Part shown: positions 54,201 through 61,789 of the stretch, in pieces
Layout: each line of letters begins with the position of its first letter
Position numbering within the stretch: the stretch's first letter is position 1
Origin: Chromobacterium piscinae
Lineage (GTDB): Bacteria; Pseudomonadota; Gammaproteobacteria; Burkholderiales; Chromobacteriaceae
Assembly: GCF_021129175.1 (NCBI RefSeq)
Contig: NZ_JAJOHV010000083.1
Coordinates: forward strand, 1-61,789
DNA length: 61,789 nt
Reading direction: 5' to 3'
Program-made: the position numbers and the translations under genes
Notes under the pieces: generated by a model
Told to the model about the DNA's origin: nothing
What the model saw: the letters and a program-made list of their open reading frames with translations, nothing else
Database searches by the model: none

Positions 54201-55034
54201 ATGAGTTTGCAATTGACCCGCCTGAGCCCGGCGCTGGGCGCGGTGGTGGAGGGGATAGACCTGGCGCGGCCGTTGGACGACGAGCAGCGCCGGGCATTGA
54301 ACGAGGCATTGCTGCGCCATCAGGTGCTGTTTTTCCGCAGCCAGGACATCACGCCGCTGCAGCAGCGCAATTTCGCGGTGCGCTTCGGCGATCTGCACAC
54401 TCACCCGATCTATCCGCAGCACCCGGACGCGCGCGAGATCGTGGTGCTGGATACCGACGTGGTGGACTTGCAGGATAACGCCATCTGGCACACCGACGTC
54501 ACCTTTATCGAGACCCCGCCGCTGGGCGCGGTGCTGGCGGCGCGGCAGCTGCCGGAGCTGGGCGGCGACACGCTGTGGGCCAGCGGCATCGCTGCCTACG
54601 AGGCGTTGTCGGCCAGCCTGAAAGCCAGGCTGGAAGGCTTGAGCGCAGTGCATGATTTCGCCAAATCCTTTCCGCTTACGCGTTACGGCCTGACTGACGA
54701 CGACCGCCGCCGCTGGGACGAAACGCGGCGCAAGCATCCGCCCATCAGCCATCCGCTGGTGCGCATACATCCGGAAAGCGGACGCCGCGCGCTGTTCGTC
54801 AGCGAGGGCTTCACCGTCGCCGTCAACGATCTGCCGGAAACCGAGGGCCAGGCGCTGCTGCAATTCCTGTTTGCCCACCAGTCGCGGCCTGAGTTTTCCA
54901 TACGCTGGCGCTGGCAGCCGGGCGACGTGGCGTTCTGGGACAACCGCTGCACCATCCATTACGCGGTGGACGACTACCGGCCGGCGCGGCGGGTGATGCA
55001 CCGGGCGACGATACTGGGAGACCGGCCGTACTAG
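54201..55034 (+). CDS. tauD: Taurine dioxygenase TauD
   Basis: A 277-residue Fe(II)/2-oxoglutarate dioxygenase that frees sulfite from taurine. The iron triad is the His and Asp in [10 protein letters not shown] and the His in [13 protein letters not shown]; the 2-oxoglutarate Arg is near the C-terminus ([15 protein letters not shown]). AAGGAG (54186-54191) precedes ATG 54201. It completes the operon and ends at a terminator. Confidence 0.95.
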   Translation: MSLQLTRLSPALGAVVEGIDLARPLDDEQRRALNEALLRHQVLFFRSQDITPLQQRNFAVRFGDLHTHPIYPQHPDAREIVVLDTDVVDLQDNAIWHTDVTFIETPPLGAVLAARQLPELGGDTLWASGIAAYEALSASLKARLEGLSAVHDFAKSFPLTRYGLTDDDRRRWDETRRKHPPISHPLVRIHPESGRRALFVSEGFTVAVNDLPETEGQALLQFLFAHQSRPEFSIRWRWQPGDVAFWDNRCTIHYAVDDYRPARRVMHRATILGDRPY

Positions 55035-55062
55035 TTCGGCGGCGTTGAGTCTTGCAGGCAGC

Positions 55063-55092
55063 AAAAAGGCCATCCATAGGGATGGCCTTTTC
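55063..55092. terminator. Terminator shared by tauD and dbpA
   Basis: AAAGGCCATCC (55065-55075), loop ATAG, GGATGGCCTTTT (55080-55091). It lies between convergent genes. Confidence 0.9.
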
Positions 55093-55114
55093 ATTTGAAT
55101 GACGACGGGACGGA

Positions 55115-56497
55115 TTAGCCGACCAGCCGCATCTTGAACTGCTTGCCCTTGATCTTGCACTGCGACAGCTTGGCCAGCGCCTGCTCTGCAATGCTGCGCT
55201 CCAGCGCGACGAAGCTGGCGAATTCGAAGATATTGATCTTGCCGATCTGGCTGCCGGCGAAGCCGGCGTCGCCGGTCAGCGCGCCCAACAGGTCGCCCGG
55301 GCGCAGCTTTTCGCGTTTGCCGCCGGCAATCTCCAGCGTCACCATCGGCGGCAGCAGCGGGCCGCCGGGGGCCGGGGTCAGCTCTTCCACGTCGGCCCAG
55401 GTCAGGTCGGCCTGCTGGTAGTTTTCGATCTGCACCAGGCGCTTGGCCTCGCTGTCGGTGGCAAGGGTCAGCGCCAGGCCATGCTGTTCGCCGCGGCCGG
55501 TGCGGCCGATGCGGTGGATGTGCACTTCCGGATCATGGGTGACGTCGACGTTGATCACCACGTCCAGTTCCTTGATGTCCAGGCCGCGCGCCGCCACGTC
55601 GGTGGCCACCAGCACGGTGGCGCTCTTGTTGGCGAAGCGCAGCAGGATCTGGTCGCGCTCGCGCTGTTCCAGGTCGCCGTGCAGGGTCAGCGCGTTGAAG
55701 CCCTGTTCCTGCAGCTCGCGCACCAGCTCCTTGCAGCGCTCGCGGGTGTTGCAGAAGGCCAGCGCCGAAGTGGGGCGTAGATGGCGCAGGATGCGGCTGA
55801 CCGTCTCCAGCCGGGTCTCCGGCTTCACCTTGTAGAACCACTGTTCGATGTGGTCGGCGTTGTGCAGCGACTCCACCTTCACTTCCACCGGATTTTTCAG
55901 GAACTGCGAGCTGGCCTTGCGGATGTCCTCCGGATAGGTGGCGGAGAACAACAGGGTCTGGCGGGTCTTCGGGCAGGCGCGGACGATGCCGACGATCTCC
56001 TCGATGAAGCCCATGTCTATCATGCGGTCCGCCTCGTCTAGCACCAGCGTCTTCACGCCGGTCAGGTTCAGCGTTTCGCGGAACAGGTGGTCCTGCAGCC
56101 GTCCCGGCGTGCCGACGACGATATGGGCGCCATGTTCCAGCGAGCCGATTTGCGGACCCATCGGCGTGCCGCCGGTCAGCGTCACCACCTTGATGTTGTC
56201 GATGGCGCGCGCCAGACGGCGGATTTCCTGCGCCACCTGGTCGGCCAGTTCGCGCGTCGGGCACATCACCAGCGCTTGCACGCCGAACCAGCGTGGATTG
56301 AGGCTGGCCAACAGGCCCAGTCCGAACGCAGCCGTCTTGCCGCTGCCGGTCTTGGCCTGGGCGATCAGGTCGCGGCCTTCCAGAATGGCGGGCAGGCTGG
56401 CGGCCTGGATGGCGGTCATCTGGTGGTAGCCCAGGCTGTCCAGGTTGGACAGCAGCGGGGCGGGCAGGGGCAGGGCGGAAAAAGCGGCTGGTTTCAC
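55115..56497 (-). CDS. dbpA: ATP-dependent RNA helicase DbpA
   Basis: A 460-residue DEAD-box helicase that acts on 23S rRNA in 50S assembly. Motifs: AKTGSGKTAAFGLG, PTRELADQVAQE, TPGRLQDH, DEADRMIDMGF, SATYPEDI, then HGDLEQRERD, VATDVAARGLDIKELD and HRIGRTGR. The C-terminal RNA-binding domain (about residues 385-460) has EIAGGKREKLRPGDLLGALTG and GQIGKINIFEF-type motifs (here SQIGKINIFEFASFVAL), the DbpA-specific feature. The start is GTG 56497. It is followed by a shared terminator. Confidence 0.95.
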   Translation of the reverse strand: MKPAAFSALPLPAPLLSNLDSLGYHQMTAIQAASLPAILEGRDLIAQAKTGSGKTAAFGLGLLASLNPRWFGVQALVMCPTRELADQVAQEIRRLARAIDNIKVVTLTGGTPMGPQIGSLEHGAHIVVGTPGRLQDHLFRETLNLTGVKTLVLDEADRMIDMGFIEEIVGIVRACPKTRQTLLFSATYPEDIRKASSQFLKNPVEVKVESLHNADHIEQWFYKVKPETRLETVSRILRHLRPTSALAFCNTRERCKELVRELQEQGFNALTLHGDLEQRERDQILLRFANKSATVLVATDVAARGLDIKELDVVINVDVTHDPEVHIHRIGRTGRGEQHGLALTLATDSEAKRLVQIENYQQADLTWADVEELTPAPGGPLLPPMVTLEIAGGKREKLRPGDLLGALTGDAGFAGSQIGKINIFEFASFVALERSIAEQALAKLSQCKIKGKQFKMRLVG

Positions 56498-56581
56498 AAT
56501 GACTTGGCGCGGTTGGCTAAAGGCTGGGCAGTGTAACAGCAGTGAGGCTCGCGGCCAAATGCCCGGCGCATTTTCGGTTGG

Positions 56582-56605
56582 AAAAACGCCCGGTCGAGCC
56601 GGGCG
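56582..56605 (-). terminator. Terminator of the haem chemoreceptor gene
   Basis: CGCCCGG (56587-56593) pairs with CCGGGCG (56599-56605), with an A run at 56582-56586 that becomes the U tail on the minus strand. Confidence 0.85.
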
Positions 56606-56661
56606 CGGGAAGCTGCCTCTCTTGTTTTATCAGATGCAGCCGGTTTTGCCGGGTTTAGCGC

Positions 56662-58290
56662 TCACACACGGAAGCGCGACACAGAGTCGGTCAGCCGCTT
56701 GGCCAGCGCCTCCAGCTCTTCGGCAGCGCTCACGGTCTGGCGGATGTCGTTGTCGTTGGTGCGCGCCATGCCGGCGATGGCGTCGATGTTCTCGTTCACC
56801 GTCTGGCTGGTGCGGCGCTGCTGTTCGGTCACCTCTACGATCTGCCTGAGGCCGCTGCGAACCTCGGCCACCGACTGGTTGGCCGCGTCCAGCACGCCGG
56901 CCACGCTGTCGGTGGCGTGGCGGCTGGCTTCCAGCGATTGCAGGCCGGCGCTCACCGCCTGGCGCACCGCGTCGGTCTTGTCGTTCAGCGAGCCGGTGAC
57001 GGCGTCGATCTCGCTGGCGGACTTGGCCGACTTTTCCGCCAGCTTGCGCACCTCGTCGGCCACCACGGCGAAGCCGCGGCCTTGCTCGCCGGCGCGGGCG
57101 GCTTCGATCGCCGCGTTCAGCGCCAGCAGATTGGTTTGCTCGGCGATTTCGCGCACCTGCTTGGTCATGTGGGTGATCACGGCGGTGGAGTTGACCAGCT
57201 CGCTCTCCGCCTGCGCCATCAGCTGCACCGCGCTTTCCGCCTGGCCTACCTCGCGCTGCAGCCGGTGCAGGCTTTGCCGGCCTTGTTCCGAGCGCTGCAG
57301 GCTCTCCTCTGCGCCGCTGCTGACGTGCTCGGCCTTGCCGGCGATCTCGCCGATGTGGGCGGCCAGTTGGTCCACCGCCTCGGCGGCGGCCTGCGACTGG
57401 CTGTTCTGGCGATGGGAGCTGGCGGCCAGTTGGCCGGCGCCGTCGGACAAGCTGCGCGCAGACAGCGCCACCGCGTCGGCGCTGTCGCTGACCTGGCGCA
57501 CCAGGCCGGCCACGGTGCCCAGCATCTGGTTGAACAGGCGGGCGGTGACGCCGATCTCGTCCCGGCTGCGTTCCGGCAGGCGGCGGGTGAGGTCGCCTTC
57601 GCCCTTGGCCAGCTCGGCCAGGCCATCGGACATCTCCCGCAGCGGGCGGGTGACGAAGCGGCGGATGAATAGATAGACCACCGCCAGCATCGGCAGCGAG
57701 GCGAACAGCGCGAACAAGATGCTCTGGGTGCGGAAGGCTTCGACGGACGCGTATGGCTTTTCCAGCGAGATGCGCATGCTGACCACGCCCAGCGGCGTCT
57801 TGTCCGCCACCTGATGGCAGGCCAGGCAGTTCTTGCCCAGGTAGTTGGCGGAAGCCAGCGCCGGGTAGACCACGCGCAGGTGCTCGCCCAGCTGCGGGGT
57901 GGACTCTATCTGGATGTGCGGCTTGCCGTCGCGCAGCGCGGCGCGCTCGGTTTCGTCGCCCGGCCGGGCCTTGTCGCCGGCGCTGCCGGGGCCGAACTGC
58001 TTGCTGACCGCGTCGCCGCGTATCACGCGCAGGTCGCGCACCGCCGACAGCTCGCGGATCTGGTCCAGGAACACGTCGCGCTGGCCGACGGTGCCGGTGA
58101 TCATCATGCCGGTCAGGCCGGCCAGGGTCATTTCGTTCATGCTGTGGGCCAGGTCCTTGGCCTGCTCCACGGCGATCTCGCGGCTGGCCTGGGTTTCCCA
58201 GGCGATCAGCCCGCCCCAGGCCAGCACCAGACAGGTCCAGATCGCGCCGGTCAGGCGCAGCCAGATCGGCCAATCGGAAAATTTTCTCAT
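56662..58290 (-). CDS. Methyl-accepting chemotaxis protein with a periplasmic c-type haem motif
   Basis: A 542-residue chemoreceptor. TM1 is about residues 10-32 and TM2 about 185-205, followed by HAMP and a full signalling domain with the [38 protein letters not shown]-type tip (seen as [16 protein letters not shown] and [17 protein letters not shown]). The periplasmic loop contains [15 protein letters not shown], with CxxCH at residues 155-159, so a haem is probably attached covalently. This points to redox or gas sensing (aerotaxis-like). The start ATG 58290 begins [18 protein letters not shown]; the longer frame adds unlike residues. Confidence 0.9.
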   Translation of the reverse strand: MRKFSDWPIWLRLTGAIWTCLVLAWGGLIAWETQASREIAVEQAKDLAHSMNEMTLAGLTGMMITGTVGQRDVFLDQIRELSAVRDLRVIRGDAVSKQFGPGSAGDKARPGDETERAALRDGKPHIQIESTPQLGEHLRVVYPALASANYLGKNCLACHQVADKTPLGVVSMRISLEKPYASVEAFRTQSILFALFASLPMLAVVYLFIRRFVTRPLREMSDGLAELAKGEGDLTRRLPERSRDEIGVTARLFNQMLGTVAGLVRQVSDSADAVALSARSLSDGAGQLAASSHRQNSQSQAAAEAVDQLAAHIGEIAGKAEHVSSGAEESLQRSEQGRQSLHRLQREVGQAESAVQLMAQAESELVNSTAVITHMTKQVREIAEQTNLLALNAAIEAARAGEQGRGFAVVADEVRKLAEKSAKSASEIDAVTGSLNDKTDAVRQAVSAGLQSLEASRHATDSVAGVLDAANQSVAEVRSGLRQIVEVTEQQRRTSQTVNENIDAIAGMARTNDNDIRQTVSAAEELEALAKRLTDSVSRFRV

Positions 58291-58528
58291 CGCGTTTCGG
58301 GGTGGTGGGCCCCGTCTCCTGTGTGTGGCGTCGTTATTGTCGGCCGGATTGCGGACAGTCCCGGCTATGCCGTATGGATTCTGATGGAGAATGGGAACCG
58401 GACTTCTGGTCTGGATCAAACATTGCCAGGAAAACGCTTGCGCTTGGGTTGGCGGCCGATTTCTGCAACAATCGCGCCCTTGCCGCCACGGCTATGGTGA
58501 AAACGGGACAGGAATACAAGGAATGGGC

Positions 58529-59770
58529 ATGAATGACAGCACAAGGCGCGGCGTCGCCATCATAGGCGGCGGCCCGGCGGGCCTGATGGCGGCGGAGGTG
58601 CTGACGGCGCGCGGCTATGCGGTGGATGTGTATGACGCGATGCCGTCGGTGGGCCGCAAATTCCTGTTGGCCGGCATCGGCGGCCTCAACATCACCCATT
58701 CCGAAGCCTATCCGGCCTTTATCGGCCGTTACGGCGACCGCGCGGAGCAGATCGCGCCGCTGCTGAAGGATTTTGACGCCGACGCGCTGCGCGCCTGGGT
58801 GCATGGCTTGGGGGTGGAAACCTTTGTCGGCAGTTCCGGCCGGGTGTTTCCCAAGGAAATGAAGGCAGCGCCGCTGCTGCGCGCCTGGCTCAGCCGGCTG
58901 CGGGAGGCCGGCGCGCGCATCCATGTGCGCCACCGCTGGCAGGGCTGGAACGCCGATGGCAGCCTGAAGTTCGACACCCCGGACGGCGAACTGGCTGTGC
59001 GCGCCGACGCGACGCTGCTGGCGCTGGGCGGCGGCAGCTGGAGGAAGCTGGGTTCGGATGGCCGCTGGATGCCGTGGCTGGAGGAAAAGGGCGTTGCCAC
59101 CGCGCCGCTGTCGCCGTCCAATTGCGGCTTCGACGCCGAGTGGAGCGATTTCTTCGCCGACAAGTTCGCAGGCGAGCCGCTGAAGTCCATCGGCCTGGCT
59201 TTCCAGGGTGGCGACGGGCGTGAGTTCAAGCGCGTGGGCGAATGCGTGATCACCAAGAGCGGTATTGAGGGCAGCCTAGTCTACGCCTGCTCGGCGCTGC
59301 TGCGCGACGAGATCGCCCGCGCTGGCTCCGCCACCGCTTATCTGGACCTGATCCCGGCCTGGGACGAAGCCCGGGTGCTGGCCGAAGTTTCGCATCCGCG
59401 AGGCTCGCGCTCCTTGTCCAGCCATCTGCAGAGCCGGCTCAATCTGAAGGGCGCGCGCGCCGGCATCCTGCGCGAATGCCTGGACAAAGAAAGCTTCCAG
59501 AACCCGGCGCTGCTGGCCGCAGCGATCAAGCGCTTGCCCGTGACCGTGACCGCGGCGCGGCCCATCGATGAGGCGATCAGCACCGCCGGCGGCGTCTGCT
59601 TCTCCGCGCTGGACGCGCGGCAGATGCTGGCCGCGCTGCCCGGCGTGTTCTGCGCCGGCGAGATGCTGGACTGGGAAGCGCCGACCGGCGGTTATCTGCT
59701 GACCGCCTGCTTCGCTAGCGGCCGCGCGGCGGGGCAGGGCATCGCCGACTGGCTGGAGGCGTCAAGATAG
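58529..59770 (+). CDS. HI0933-family FAD-binding flavoprotein
   Basis: A 413-residue NAD(P)/FAD-dependent oxidoreductase of the TIGR03862/HI0933-like family. The dinucleotide site is VAIIGGGPAGLMAAEVL, then KFLLAGIGGLNITHSE, the GSSGRVFPKEMKAAPLLRAWL region and the C-terminal GGVCFSALDARQML...GVFCAGEMLDWEAPTGGYLLTACFASGRAAG pattern. The substrate is unknown. AAGGA (58518-58522) supports ATG 58529; the frame back to 58391 is not needed. It is divergent from the haem chemoreceptor. Confidence 0.9.
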   Translation: MNDSTRRGVAIIGGGPAGLMAAEVLTARGYAVDVYDAMPSVGRKFLLAGIGGLNITHSEAYPAFIGRYGDRAEQIAPLLKDFDADALRAWVHGLGVETFVGSSGRVFPKEMKAAPLLRAWLSRLREAGARIHVRHRWQGWNADGSLKFDTPDGELAVRADATLLALGGGSWRKLGSDGRWMPWLEEKGVATAPLSPSNCGFDAEWSDFFADKFAGEPLKSIGLAFQGGDGREFKRVGECVITKSGIEGSLVYACSALLRDEIARAGSATAYLDLIPAWDEARVLAEVSHPRGSRSLSSHLQSRLNLKGARAGILRECLDKESFQNPALLAAAIKRLPVTVTAARPIDEAISTAGGVCFSALDARQMLAALPGVFCAGEMLDWEAPTGGYLLTACFASGRAAGQGIADWLEASR

Positions 59771-59867
59771 TTTTACTTGAGGGCGGCAGGCAGGTCTGAC
59801 AAAATACCCGGATCGCATTTTTCCGCCCATCCTGGGCGCTATCCGCAACCTGTTTTTCTTGCTTGCC

Positions 59868-60230
59868 ATGAGTGAAAAAAGCAATCCCTGCCAATCCTGC
59901 GGCGCGTGCTGCGCCAGTTTCCGCGTTTCTTTCTACTGGGCCGAGGCCGATGACGGCGGCGGCCCGGTTCCCGGCCATCTCACCGAAAAACTCAACGACT
60001 GGACCCGCTGCATGCGTGGCACCTGGTCCGCCAGCCCGCGCTGCGTCGCCTTGCAGGGCGAGGTGGGCGGCAGCGTCGGCTGTGGCGTCTATCCGCTGCG
60101 GCCCAGCCCCTGCCGCGAAGTGGAGGCCGGTTCGGCGCAATGCCTTAAGGCGCGCGCCATCCACGGCCTGCCCGTGCTGTGGGAGGCGCCGGCGGCGGCC
60201 AATGAGCCGGAGCCGCTGCTGGCGGGCTAG
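59868..60230 (+). CDS. YkgJ-family cysteine-cluster protein
   Basis: A 120-residue protein with the metal-cluster cysteines CQSCGACC near the start, then RCVALQG, GCGVYPLRPSPCREVEAG and QCL, the YkgJ/CxxCxxCC pattern that binds zinc or an iron-sulfur cluster. Function is unknown. ATG 59868 is used without a clear ribosome site. Its stop overlaps the stop of the opposing hydrolase gene by four bases, so the two genes end tail to tail. Confidence 0.85.
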   Translation: MSEKSNPCQSCGACCASFRVSFYWAEADDGGGPVPGHLTEKLNDWTRCMRGTWSASPRCVALQGEVGGSVGCGVYPLRPSPCREVEAGSAQCLKARAIHGLPVLWEAPAAANEPEPLLAG

Positions 60231-61144
60231 GGCAGGCTCCGGTCGAAAAAGGCTTTCAGCTTGGACGCGGCGGCCGCTACGCACGGTTCGCGGTCGTACA
60301 GGTCGAAGTGCGAGGCCCAGGCGATCAGGCATAGCTCTTTCGGCTCCGCGGCGGCGGCGATGGCCTGCTCGCTGAAGTAGCGGGTGTCGGCGTCGGCGCC
60401 GGCTATCATCAGCAGCGGCCGCGGGGCCAGCATATCGATGCGGGCGAAGGCGTCGAAGCCGGCCAGCGCGTCCAGGCCCGACACCACGAAACGGTTTTCC
60501 GCGTTGGGGTGGCGGCCGCGCGGCGTGCGGTAGTAGTCGTAGGCCTCGCGCAGCAGCCGCTGCGGCTGTTCGGCCGCGGCCTGCGCCGTTTCCGCCAGCG
60601 CGCTGCGGGTGGCGGCGGCTTCGCCGCGGTCCTGGGCGGTGCGGTCTTCGGCCGCCGCGGCGAGCAGACTTTGCAGCTGTTCGGGCGTGCGGCTGCCGTT
60701 CAGGCCTTCGCGCAGCAGGCTGCCCTGGCAGACGGCGTTGACGGCGGCCACGGCCTTGATGCGCGGGTCGGTGCGGGCGGTGAACACCGCGTAGCCGCCG
60801 CCGGCGGCGATGCCCAGCGCGCCGATGCGTTCCGGATCGACATCGGGCAGGTTGGACAGATAGCTGACCGCCGACTTGATCCCCTCGGCCCGCGAATGGG
60901 GCGTTTCCAGATGGCGCGGCAAGCCCTCGCTCTCGCCCTGGTAGGCGGTGTCGAACGCCAGCGCGAGATAGCCGTCCTGCGCCAGCCGTTCGGCGTAGCG
61001 CCCGGCAACCTGTTCCTTGACGCCGGTGAACGGGTGGCTGACCACGATGGCCGGGTAGCGTTTCTCCGGCTGGTAGTCCGCGGGACGGTACAGATGGCCG
61101 ACCAGTTCCAGGTCTTCGCTGAGAAAAATCACTTCCTGTTTCAT
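60227..61144 (-). CDS. Alpha/beta-hydrolase, dienelactone-hydrolase-like, usual nucleophile replaced by Ala
   Basis: A 305-residue cytoplasmic alpha/beta-hydrolase fold protein. It has YPAIVVSHPFTGVKEQ, LALAFDTAYQGESEG and a C-terminal His in IAWASHFDLYD, and the Asp candidate GADADTRYF. The nucleophile elbow, usually GICxGGGY or GxSxG, reads LGIAAGGGYAVF, so the Cys/Ser is Ala. Unless another residue acts, this is a non-catalytic member. It lies 26 bases after the efflux-protein gene on the same strand. ATG 61144 (MKQEVIFL) is preferred to TTG 61174. Confidence 0.8.
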   Translation of the reverse strand: MKQEVIFLSEDLELVGHLYRPADYQPEKRYPAIVVSHPFTGVKEQVAGRYAERLAQDGYLALAFDTAYQGESEGLPRHLETPHSRAEGIKSAVSYLSNLPDVDPERIGALGIAAGGGYAVFTARTDPRIKAVAAVNAVCQGSLLREGLNGSRTPEQLQSLLAAAAEDRTAQDRGEAAATRSALAETAQAAAEQPQRLLREAYDYYRTPRGRHPNAENRFVVSGLDALAGFDAFARIDMLAPRPLLMIAGADADTRYFSEQAIAAAAEPKELCLIAWASHFDLYDREPCVAAAASKLKAFFDRSLP

Positions 61145-61170
61145 ATTGTCGTTCTGTTCGATTGCGAGGT

Positions 61171-61789
61171 TCAACGCGGCGTCTGCTCCCAGCCGCCGCC
61201 CAGCGCCAGGAACAGGTTGACCTGATCCAGCGCCAGTTGCGCGTCCGACGCGGCCAGCGCCGATTCGTTGCCGGCCAGCGCGCGGTCGGCGTCCAGGCTG
61301 GTCAGGTAGGGCGTGCGTCCGGCCGCGTACAGGCGGCGGTTGTCTTGCGCGGCGGCGCGGGCGTTGTCGCGCGCCGAGCGCAGGTCGGCGTTGCGTTCCA
61401 GGTCCTTGGCGTAGAAAGTCAGCGCGGTTTCGGTCTCGCGCAGCGCGTTCAGCACCACGCCGTCGAAATGGGCGAGCGCCGCGTCGGCGTCGGCTTCGGC
61501 CGCCTTCACCCGGGCGCGGGCGCCGCTGTCAGGAATGGTCCAGCTGATCAGCGGCCCCAGGCTCCAGCGCCGAGTGCGGTCTTCTCCCACGTGCTCCAGC
61601 AGGCCGGTGAAGCCAGCCGACGCGTCCAAGCTGATGCTGGGATAGAGCTGGGCGGTGGCCACGCCGATGCGGGCGGTGGCGGCGGCGAGCTTGCGTTCCG
61701 CCTCGCGCACGTCGGGCCGGCGCTTGAGCAGCGCCGCGCCGTCGCCGACCGGCAGCGGCTGCTTCAACTGGGGCAGCGCCGAGCAGGCG
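61171..61789 (-). CDS. Outer-membrane efflux lipoprotein (NodT/OprM family), 5' part outside the window
   Basis: The C-terminal 206 codons of an RND-efflux outer-membrane channel. It has LLKRRPDVREAERKLAAATARIGVATAQLYPSISLDASAGF (shown as RRPDVREAERKLAAATARIGVA) and LQVNLFLALGGGWEQ-type ending (ALDQVNLFLALGGGWE), typical of the TolC-like barrel-and-tunnel fold. The frame is open through the window edge, and a TTG at 61767 is internal, not a start. The partner pump genes are likely beyond the right edge. Confidence 0.88.
   Translation of the reverse strand, partial: ACSALPQLKQPLPVGDGAALLKRRPDVREAERKLAAATARIGVATAQLYPSISLDASAGFTGLLEHVGEDRTRRWSLGPLISWTIPDSGARARVKAAEADADAALAHFDGVVLNALRETETALTFYAKDLERNADLRSARDNARAAAQDNRRLYAAGRTPYLTSLDADRALAGNESALAASDAQLALDQVNLFLALGGGWEQTPR

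Noticed and set aside
58337-58344. Reverse-strand GCCGACAA as a sigma-28 -10 for the haem chemoreceptor
   Set aside because: No TAAA-like -35 element lies at the required distance.
61171-61767. A complete 198-residue efflux protein starting at 61767
   Set aside because: The reading frame continues upstream to the window edge without a stop, and the family has about 250 more residues before this point.

Overview
The window looks like chromosome from a GC-rich, motile betaproteobacterium, most likely Chromobacterium or a close relative in the Neisseriales. The basis is overall composition, the uninterrupted flgBCDEFGHIJKL cluster, and the mix of chitin-sugar, taurine and polymorphic-toxin genes. 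No rRNA, tRNA, CRISPR array, intact insertion sequence or prophage was seen. The species is an inference; no marker gene settles it.

Layout. (1) 1-3734: a chitin/chitosan-oligosaccharide module: a partial BadF-type amino-sugar kinase, a divergent ROK repressor and a family 9 glycoside hydrolase. (2) 3875-9120: a secreted protein of unknown function, an RhlE-type RNA helicase, a degenerate EAL protein, an unknown protein with a distant AcrVA2-like look, and a tandem-receiver protein whose first receiver has lost its phosphoacceptor. (3) 9366-19477: flagellar rod, hook, rings and junction proteins, with sigma-54-type promoters before flgB and flgJ and a sigma-28 promoter before flgK. (4) 19541-24984: amino-acid catabolism (astE, speA, a GNAT acetyltransferase, sdaA). 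(5) 25499-41157: a 15.7-kb contact-dependent inhibition locus in the order cdiB-cdiA-cdiI. CdiA has 4527 residues, eight 492-base repeats, two AT-rich modules (putative receptor-binding region and toxic C-terminus) and an overlapping Imm8-like immunity gene. (6) 41320-49303: mixed housekeeping genes, including aquaporin Z, a small cytochrome c, a luciferase-like monooxygenase, a queuosine-precursor transporter under an apparent preQ1-I riboswitch, and a chemoreceptor. (7) 49412-51365: a small lower-GC island with two unknown genes facing a WbuC-type cupin and a PAS-LuxR regulator. (8) 51552-55034: tauABCD. (9) 55115-61789: dbpA, a chemoreceptor with a periplasmic CxxCH haem motif, an HI0933-type flavoprotein, a YkgJ cysteine-cluster protein, an alpha/beta-hydrolase lacking its usual nucleophile, and the end of an outer-membrane efflux gene.

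How the parts work together. Regions 3 and the two chemoreceptors serve swimming and taxis. Regions 1, 4 and 8 feed carbon, nitrogen and sulfur metabolism. Region 5 is a competition system whose composition shows that its specificity modules were swapped in. The strongest leads are the CDI toxin/immunity pair, the preQ1 riboswitch-transporter pair, the c-haem chemoreceptor, the sigma-54 promoter inside the flagellar cluster, and the AcrVA2-like protein. All start sites and functions were inferred by eye; no database search was run.
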